This document shows, piece by piece, positions 23,501-28,481 of a DNA stretch of 28,481 nucleotides. This DNA is from Paracrocinitomix sp040880585 (lineage in GTDB: Bacteria > Bacteroidota > Bacteroidia > Flavobacteriales_D > Crocinitomicaceae). A model generated the notes under the pieces. That model was not told the origin of the DNA and made no database searches. It saw only the letters and a program-made list of their open reading frames with translations. The DNA lies in the NCBI GenBank assembly GCA_040880585.1, contig JBBDID010000027.1:1-28481 (forward strand), read 5' to 3'. The translations under genes and the position numbers were made by a program. Each line of letters opens with the position of its first letter. Position 1 is the first letter of the stretch.

Positions 23501-23845
23501 TTAGGACAAAGGTGGTAAAATTTCCATTTTATCGGCAAAATGATGGCAATAATCCCGCAAATCTTCTGTTATATTTTTTTCTCCGGTTGCGCGTTCAAAT
23601 GAATCGGCCATGGTGAGTAAGGTTTGGTGAAAAAACTGTTTCATTTCATCCACGGTCATCTCCTGATTCCACAAGTCAATGCGCATGGTGTTTTTATCTT
23701 TTTCATCCCAGAGCGCGAGGATCATAGCTTTAGCCGCAGCTTGCTCTACACCACCACTTTCTGCCGACCAGCTGATTTTTTCAGGTACATTATTCTCATT
23801 GGTCTCTACCTCAATTTGTATTAATGACTTTTTTAAATTACTCAT
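23501..23845 (-). CDS. gldC: Gliding motility protein GldC
   Basis: GldC is a small cytoplasmic protein that improves gliding in Flavobacterium johnsoniae but is not essential for it. The 114 residues match the family: KKSLIQIEVETNENNVPEKI near the start, then WSAESGGVEQAAAKAMILALWD, MRIDLWNQEMTVDEMKQFF, and the ending LRDYCHHFADKMEILPP. There is no signal peptide or membrane helix. Its start overlaps the 3' end of gldB by eight bases, so the pair is translationally linked, in the order known from Flavobacteriia. Confidence 0.92.
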   Translation of the reverse strand: MSNLKKSLIQIEVETNENNVPEKISWSAESGGVEQAAAKAMILALWDEKDKNTMRIDLWNQEMTVDEMKQFFHQTLLTMADSFERATGEKNITEDLRDYCHHFADKMEILPPLS

Positions 23846-24848
23846 CCTTCGGTTTATATGTTTTTAGAAATTTTGATTCATTTTTTTCGTTCAGCAATTG
23901 TTCTACGGTTACCTCTTTATTTTTATCCATATACTGTCTGACCATTTGCCAGCCCATAAATTGTCCGATTCGTCCGGGAGACCCTTCCAAACCAACCGTG
24001 GTAGGAGCTTCTTCAAAAAACCTCATTTTCACTTTCATTTCGGTAGAATAAACCCAATTCATATCCATTAAAAACTGCCAGATATTGTACTCACTTGCCA
24101 ATGACCATTCGTATTCTTCTTTAGTGTACCTAATTTTCAAGTGATCTTCCACATCCGGCATCATGGCGTCAATTAAGTATCGTAGTTTTCCGTAATGGAT
24201 CATTTCAGATAAGAAAGTATCGCCTTTTTTATTCTCCATTACATTTGTAATCAGCCAGCTATGGGCAATATCCACCAAAAGATAATCGGCTGTCATTTTT
24301 TCTTTGATATAAAGGGGAAAACCCAATTCTTTCACGACTCTATTATACGGACCCAAGTACATTTCCAGACCAAGTCCCATTTTTGAATCGGTAGAAATCA
24401 CTCCGTAATTAAAGGCCGAATTATAGGTAATCACTTTTTCAGGGATAGCAGCCTTGGGAAGGTGGAATTTTAAATGCTTGAACATATCATTGATCCCTTC
24501 TTTTTCAATACTGAAATCACCAAATTTTGCTTTCATATCCTGATAGGTCATTTTCATAATACTATCTGACACGAAGTAATAGAGGTAATTTCCAATTGAA
24601 TCATCATATACAGATCCTGACCGCAACATTTCATAAACGTAGAACTCATACAACTCTCCGCCTGATTCTAATAAGTCTTTATTGAGTTGCTTCATTTCAT
24701 CAACAGACTTTACCGCAAACATTTTTTCTTCGAAGCGATCATAATCAATATTTACATCTACACCCGATACATCTACATCCAACCGATTTGATGAACAGGC
24801 CTGAAAAAAAATGATTAGTGCGAATATTGCATAGATTCTATACTGCAT
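23838..24848 (-). CDS. gldB: Gliding motility lipoprotein GldB
   Basis: GldB is an essential lipoprotein of gliding motility and associated with T9SS-dependent processes in flavobacteria. The 336 residues begin with a lipoprotein signal peptide (IYAIFALIIFFQACSSN, lipidated Cys18). A conserved N-terminal segment follows (DVNIDYDRFEEKMFAV, about 31-46). Typical downstream regions are YFVSDSIMKMTYQDM, GLEMYLGPYNRVVKELGFP, and the C-terminal FFEEAPTTVGLEGSPGRIGQ with FMGWQMVRQYM, which resembles the zincin-like ending of the family (DUF2268-type relatives). It has its own TACTTTTG promoter box and precedes gldC. nadE lies nearby on the other strand, a neighbourhood known from Flavobacterium. Confidence 0.92.
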   Translation of the reverse strand: MQYRIYAIFALIIFFQACSSNRLDVDVSGVDVNIDYDRFEEKMFAVKSVDEMKQLNKDLLESGGELYEFYVYEMLRSGSVYDDSIGNYLYYFVSDSIMKMTYQDMKAKFGDFSIEKEGINDMFKHLKFHLPKAAIPEKVITYNSAFNYGVISTDSKMGLGLEMYLGPYNRVVKELGFPLYIKEKMTADYLLVDIAHSWLITNVMENKKGDTFLSEMIHYGKLRYLIDAMMPDVEDHLKIRYTKEEYEWSLASEYNIWQFLMDMNWVYSTEMKVKMRFFEEAPTTVGLEGSPGRIGQFMGWQMVRQYMDKNKEVTVEQLLNEKNESKFLKTYKPKDE

Positions 24849-24876
24849 TGACGATTATTTCTTATTATTGTAGGTA

Positions 24877-24884
24877 CAAAAGTA
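24877..24884 (-). promoter_or_regulatory. -7 promoter box for gldB-gldC
   Basis: The minus strand reads TACTTTTG, an exact TAnnTTTG match, ending 28 bases before the gldB ATG at 24848. It sits in the 48-base gap between gldB and the divergent barrel gene, whose own promoter must overlap it. Confidence 0.55.
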
Positions 24885-24896
24885 AACATCAAATTT

Positions 24897-25745
24897 ATGA
24901 AAAAGTTACTCTCATTATTTATAATTGGTTTAATTGCATTAAGTGCAAACGCTCAAGATAGAAGATTTCAGATGGGATTGGTTACCGGAGCGACTTTTAA
25001 TTGGATAAAAGTTCAGACAACAGAAATTGAACGAAACGGAATTGGCGGTGGATTTACTATTGGTATTGGGGGAAACTATCTGTTTAATGAAAATATCGGT
25101 TTGGCCAGTGGTGTTCAGTTTGATATGGAATCGTTCAAAGTCAATTACGGAGATGCAGTAACCAGCTCTGCCCCTTCAGGAAGAGTTTTTTATGCTTATA
25201 ACGATACCGAAATTGGAAAATATAAAGACGGTATTGTAGAGGATTTTACCGATACGACAGCTTTTGAGTTACTTACCAGAAAATACAAAGCAAAATATGT
25301 TACCATTCCGTTTTTTCTAAAATTTCAGACCAATATGATCGGTCAATTTAAATATTATGGAAAATTTGGATTACGCACTTCTATTTTAGCCGGAGTTCGT
25401 TATGATGATGAAGGTTATCAGGCAGCTTATAATCAAGGCGCCGCAACATTTGAGCGAATCGGAACGTCTCTTATTTCAAAGGATAACATGAAACCAGTGA
25501 CTATTCTTAAAGGTTTAGCTCCGGTTCGATTAGGAATTGGCGTTTATGGAGGTGCAGAATGGAATTTTGTAGGAAACACCTTTTTATATATGGAGGCGGG
25601 CTTCAACTATGGTGTAACTCCTGCGCTTCAAATGGAGTCCAGCCATCTTGTTAATCAAAGAACCTCGGATGGTCTTTACGAGAACTTAGATGTCAAAAAC
25701 AATCCGCAACATATTATTGAAATTAAGTTAGGGCTCCTTTTTTAA
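24897..25745 (+). CDS. Outer-membrane beta-barrel (porin-family/PorT-like) protein
   Basis: A 282-residue protein with a signal peptide (MKKLLSLFIIGLIALSANAQ, cut after residue 19-20). The mature part shows alternating barrel strands: RRFQMGLVTGATFNWIKV, GGGFTIGIGGNYLF, IGLASGVQFDME, KYVTIPFFLKFQT, IGQFKYYGKFGLRTSI, VRLGIGVYGGAEWNF, and a last strand IIEIKLGLLF ending in Phe. The KYVTIPFFLKF strand is a hallmark of the outer-membrane-beta-barrel family that includes PorT, but this is not enough to call PorT. It is divergent from gldB and its stop touches the nadE start codon with no gap, so the two are co-transcribed. Confidence 0.8.
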   Translation: MKKLLSLFIIGLIALSANAQDRRFQMGLVTGATFNWIKVQTTEIERNGIGGGFTIGIGGNYLFNENIGLASGVQFDMESFKVNYGDAVTSSAPSGRVFYAYNDTEIGKYKDGIVEDFTDTTAFELLTRKYKAKYVTIPFFLKFQTNMIGQFKYYGKFGLRTSILAGVRYDDEGYQAAYNQGAATFERIGTSLISKDNMKPVTILKGLAPVRLGIGVYGGAEWNFVGNTFLYMEAGFNYGVTPALQMESSHLVNQRTSDGLYENLDVKNNPQHIIEIKLGLLF

Positions 25746-26519
25746 ATGGATAAGCATGGCGTTATTGAGCATATTAAGGATTGGTTAAAAGACTATGCCG
25801 ATAATGCGGGAAGTAAAGGTTTTGTGGTGGGGATCAGTGGTGGAATTGATTCAGCTGTAACTTCTACTCTTTGTGCAAAAACCGGATTAAAAGTTATTTG
25901 CCTTGAAATGGGAATTCATCAACATCCTGAAGAGGTAAACCGGGGGCTGGAACACATCAACTGGTTAGAAGAGCATTTTCCAAACGTTTCTCATTTGCGA
26001 ATTAATCTGACGGACACCTTCGAATCCTTACGAAAAGTATTACCAAACAATGCTAGCGATCACGGACTTTCAATGGCCAATACCAGAGCACGTTTAAGGA
26101 TGACAACATTATACGCTGTAGCGCAAGCTAATGGTTTACTTGTGGCCGGAACGGGAAATAAAGTAGAAGATTTTGGTGTAGGATTTTATACCAAATATGG
26201 AGATGGCGGGGTTGACCTTAGCCCAATCGCCGATTTATATAAAACAGAGGTGTATGAGGTCGCAAGAACACTGGGAATCATTGAATCAATTTTAATTGCC
26301 CCGCCTACTGATGGTTTATGGAAAGATGAACGAACAGATGAAGGGCAATTGGGTGCTACGTACCCCGAACTGGAATGGGCTATGGAATTTGAAGGGGATA
26401 AACTGGGGCTTACGGATCGGCAAAAAGAAGTACTGAAATTGTACAATGATTTTCATCAAGCCAATAAACATAAAATGGTGCCTATTCCTGTTTGTGAGGT
26501 GCCGGAAGGGTTGAAATAA
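25746..26519 (+). CDS. nadE: NH3-dependent NAD+ synthetase
   Basis: Catalyses the last step of NAD+ synthesis: ATP-dependent amidation of nicotinic acid adenine dinucleotide in the cytoplasm. The 257 residues correspond to the synthetase domain alone, without the glutaminase domain, so free ammonia is the expected donor. The PP-loop SGGIDS (31-36) binds ATP. NTRARLRMTTLYAVAQANG (about 112-130), GTGNKVEDFGVGFYTKYGDG (136-155) and DLSPIADLYKTEVYEVAR (157-174) are the substrate-binding motifs. APPTDGLWKDERTDEGQLG follows at 185-203. The ATG starts in the base after the barrel gene stop. Its nearness to gldB/gldC agrees with Flavobacterium. Confidence 0.95.
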   Translation: MDKHGVIEHIKDWLKDYADNAGSKGFVVGISGGIDSAVTSTLCAKTGLKVICLEMGIHQHPEEVNRGLEHINWLEEHFPNVSHLRINLTDTFESLRKVLPNNASDHGLSMANTRARLRMTTLYAVAQANGLLVAGTGNKVEDFGVGFYTKYGDGGVDLSPIADLYKTEVYEVARTLGIIESILIAPPTDGLWKDERTDEGQLGATYPELEWAMEFEGDKLGLTDRQKEVLKLYNDFHQANKHKMVPIPVCEVPEGLK

Positions 26520-26703
26520 ACAGTATCGTAATTCTTTAGAATTAAATAATCCTCTTTGTATTTGAATCGGGTCAAGCTTCTAACACAGTAGTATTATATA
26601 CAGCCAATAGAGAATTCAACACAGTCTCCGAATAACTTTTGGGAATTTGAACACTGTCTTTATTAAGTTATTGTTTGGTTGTAAAATCTCCCTATTGTTA
26701 ATC

Positions 26704-26718
26704 GGTCAGCATCTGACC
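26704..26718. promoter_or_regulatory. Short perfect hairpin
   Basis: GGTCAG and CTGACC pair around CAT, a six-pair stem with three G/C pairs in an otherwise AT-rich region 185 bases after nadE. No T-run follows, so it is not a standard terminator. Role unknown. Confidence 0.35.
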
Positions 26719-27230
26719 ATTTGTGAATTTGAAAATTTAACGAAACTTAAAAATGTAGCTTAACTTTTTGTCTGGTTTTTTATTGCAATTCCAAACCGAA
26801 CCGGTAATATTTACGGATGCTGAGCTTACTCTTTGTGTGACTGCTTTCATAATGTTTCAAGATATAAAAATGTTTTAATTCTAAATATCCTTCCTCTTAA
26901 AAGAGTAGAAAACTACCCCTTTTTGCGCAGTGAAAAATTTATTCGTTTAAAAGATGTTACGGCAAACAACCAACTAATGTCAGGGCAGACACAACTCGAT
27001 TACAAAATTCATGTACTGTATGGGACTTATTCCTATGTTAGTGATAAGAGGTTGGAAATAGTATCGAATCGAAAACTATAATTATTTAGAGTGACGATAT
27101 TACTCAGAAGTTGGCAATAATTCCACTTTCAGTGTTTTACTTCCAAACTGAGGATAATCTCCCACGATTAAATTGATAAACTTGTTCTTCTATTCTGATT
27201 TTTTACCTAACTTAATTGAACGAGAACTTG

Positions 27231-27256
27231 TTACAATAAAAATGATTATATTGTAA
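27231..27256. promoter_or_regulatory. 8-pair dyad upstream of the SprB-like gene
   Basis: TTACAATA (27231-27238) and TATTGTAA (27249-27256) form a perfect inverted repeat with a 10-base spacer, 80 bases before the ATG at 27337. It could be an operator for a dimeric regulator or an mRNA stem. AT-rich dyads of this size also arise by chance. Confidence 0.35.
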
Positions 27257-27336
27257 TTGAGAATTATTGAAATAATACATAAATGATTTTCTAGCAAGTT
27301 CAATGAATTTGGATTAATTTCTTTTCTTTAAACAAA

Positions 27337-28452
27337 ATGAAGCAAATTTATCTGTTTATCCTTTTAACATGGCTACCGTTTAGTTTTGCTCATTCTCAGT
27401 GTAGCGTAACTTTAAATTCGACAAATTCTAGTTGTTACACTCTTTGTTATGGGTTTGCTTCAGCTAATGCTACAGGTAATGCTCCCTTTCAGTATTTGTG
27501 GTCAAATGGTGCAACAACTTCATCAATTAGTGACCTTTGTGCGGGAACTTACTCTGTTACTGTGACAGATGATCTGGGATGTACGGTTACGGATAGTGTA
27601 GTAATCACTTCACCTCCTGAGTTAGCGACACAGTTACATGTGCTTAGTTCACCTTCTTCCCCGGGAAATTGTGATGCCGGTTTAGCTCCTTCGGTTAATG
27701 GAGGAGTTGCTCCCTATACAATTTGGCTTATGTATTGTTCTGATAGCTCAACTTACTTTATGAATAACTCTGATCCTTATGTTTATTGTGATGGAGAATA
27801 TGCTATTATTTCCATGGACGCCAATGGTTGCACTGACACCTCAAATTGTGTTGTTGTCAGTGATGTCTCAAATACTCTGTGCAGCGTGTCACCCGTAGTT
27901 ACAAATGTTTCCTGTAAGGATAGTTGTAATGGTAAGATTACCACTGTATCAACCGGCACGGCTCCGTTCTCGCATGAATGGCTCAACAATAATTCAACTG
28001 CTGACAGTTTGATAAATCTCTGTCCAGGGCAGCATTATGTTTTTATGACTGATGACCAAGGTTGCGCAAATTCTGCATCAGTAAATCTTTCAGAGCCCAA
28101 TGCAGTTCAAGCCAGCCTCGCCTTACTTACGGGTGTTTCTGATACGAATAACTGTGATGCGTATGTTGAAATAGATGTTACTGGAGGCACAGGTAGTTAC
28201 CCAGTAACAGAATGGTATGACTGCTATGCTGACACTTCTTTAGGGTTCAGCATGTACACTTTGGATACTTTGTTATGTGCTGGTGATTACAGTTTAGTTG
28301 TACAGGATGACAATGGTTGTTTGGATACTTCAAATTGTCTACAAATTTTGCTGCCACAATTGACTATTGAAGATGTGTCAAATCATCAGGGTATTACGAT
28401 TGTTTTACAAATTAATCAACTTCTATTTAGTCGATCCTTAAAAACTATTTAA
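27337..28452 (+). CDS. Secreted Cys-rich SprB-repeat protein, probably truncated
   Basis: A 371-residue protein with a signal peptide (MKQIYLFILLTWLPFSFAHSQ, cut after 21). Four modules alternate. A1 (22-95) and A2 (182-255) are SprB-like: CSVTLNSTNSSCYTLCYG with FQYLWSNGATTSSISDLCAG and YSVTVTDDLGC, typical of adhesins such as SprB exported by the T9SS. B1 (96-175) and B2 (256-338) share NCDA, Trp plus Cys, C(D/A)GxY, D(A/D)NGCxDTSNC. The remaining 33 residues begin LTIEDVSNHQGITI, like the lead-in to a T9SS sorting domain, but lack the expected PNP motif and the roughly 70 further residues. From residue 363 the frame lies in the right inverted repeat. Without the tail the product would not be exported normally. 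It is either truncated by recombination or affected by sequence errors at the window edge. Confidence 0.75.
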   Translation: MKQIYLFILLTWLPFSFAHSQCSVTLNSTNSSCYTLCYGFASANATGNAPFQYLWSNGATTSSISDLCAGTYSVTVTDDLGCTVTDSVVITSPPELATQLHVLSSPSSPGNCDAGLAPSVNGGVAPYTIWLMYCSDSSTYFMNNSDPYVYCDGEYAIISMDANGCTDTSNCVVVSDVSNTLCSVSPVVTNVSCKDSCNGKITTVSTGTAPFSHEWLNNNSTADSLINLCPGQHYVFMTDDQGCANSASVNLSEPNAVQASLALLTGVSDTNNCDAYVEIDVTGGTGSYPVTEWYDCYADTSLGFSMYTLDTLLCAGDYSLVVQDDNGCLDTSNCLQILLPQLTIEDVSNHQGITIVLQINQLLFSRSLKTI

Positions 28453-28477
28453 CAAGTTATTATTCAGTTAAATATGT
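28424..28477 (-). repeat. Right copy of terminal inverted repeat
   Basis: Reverse complement of bases 1-54 with 52 of 54 identities. It covers the last nine codons and the stop (28450-28452) of the SprB-like gene. The TTTAAC/GTTAAA internal dyad is retained. Four bases (28478-28481) follow it to the window end. Confidence 0.9.
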
Positions 28478-28481
28478 TTAT

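Larger units (their letters stand above)
26520..27336. other. 817-base region without a convincing gene
   Basis: The longest intergenic stretch. It holds a perfect 16-base palindrome with two central T (26529-26544), a GGTCAG-CAT-CTGACC hairpin (26704-26718), imperfect repeats of a GAATT(C/T)-ACA-GTC pattern near 26612-26668, and an 8-pair hairpin at 27231-27256. An 82-codon frame at 26833-27081 has no signal peptide, family motif or promoter box that I can recognise. Decayed gene remnants or regulatory DNA for the SprB-like gene are both possible. Confidence 0.6.

Noticed and set aside
26833..27081. 82-codon frame after nadE, with a stretch faintly like a LytTR DNA-binding domain
   Set aside because: Similarity is too weak, the frame lacks a promoter box and the N-terminal part is low in family features. 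Reported only as a possible relic.
27337..28452. CRISPR or tandem DNA repeat in the SprB-like gene
   Set aside because: The repeats are at protein level only; the DNA copies have diverged and spacing is not that of an array.

Overview
The window looks like chromosome of a member of the Bacteroidota, most likely order Flavobacteriales. The DNA is AT-rich and start codons lack Shine-Dalgarno sites. Several genes are preceded by TAnnTTTG-type boxes, the -7 element of this phylum. Gliding and type IX secretion (T9SS) genes are present (gldB, gldC, porZ), as are T9SS C-terminal sorting domains, SprB-type repeats and a SusC-era style TonB-dependent receptor with an N-terminal carboxypeptidase-regulatory domain. 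I see no rRNA, tRNA, CRISPR, transposase or phage gene.

Layout. (1) 1-1604, minus: a two-gene unit of a short phosphoglycosyl (sugar) transferase and a type II (archaeal-type) GAPDH-like dehydrogenase, the latter frameshifted near its C-terminus. (2) 1765-1914, plus: a 49-codon membrane microprotein. (3) 1931-5431, minus: galE translationally coupled to an outer-membrane barrel protein, a YceI-like lipoprotein, and a YihY/BrkB membrane protein. (4) 5498-6367, plus: a bestrophin-like channel, divergent from yihY. (5) 6357-9619, minus: a secreted MORN/YwqK-repeat protein, a LysE-type exporter and exodeoxyribonuclease III. (6) 9713-16590, plus: radA, then porZ-recO-TonB receptor packed as one unit. 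(7) 16587-22077, minus: a lipoprotein, a large M43 metalloprotease with T9SS sorting tail and clear promoter and terminator, and a secreted PepC-like cysteine peptidase. (8) 22189-24848, minus: an HU-SPOR membrane protein, gldC and gldB. (9) 24897-26519, plus: an outer-membrane barrel protein abutting nadE. (10) 26520-27336: 817 bases without a convincing gene. (11) 27337-28452, plus: a secreted Cys-rich protein with alternating SprB-like modules that stops without a T9SS sorting domain.

Much of the window serves the cell surface: T9SS assembly (porZ), gliding (gldB/gldC), T9SS cargo (M43 protease, PorZ itself, perhaps the SprB-like protein), polysaccharide precursors (galE, sugar transferase) and outer-membrane barrels. 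Housekeeping genes (radA, recO, xth, nadE) are interleaved.

The most unusual structure is at the edges. Bases 1-54 and 28424-28477 are inverted copies of the same sequence (52 of 54 match). Both copies sit at the 3' end of a gene that looks damaged: the GAPDH-like frame is broken about 160 bases from the left copy, and the SprB-like gene runs into the right copy and loses its expected sorting tail. This could be a dispersed repeat at which an assembly stopped, or a real inversion/recombination site. The sequence alone cannot decide.
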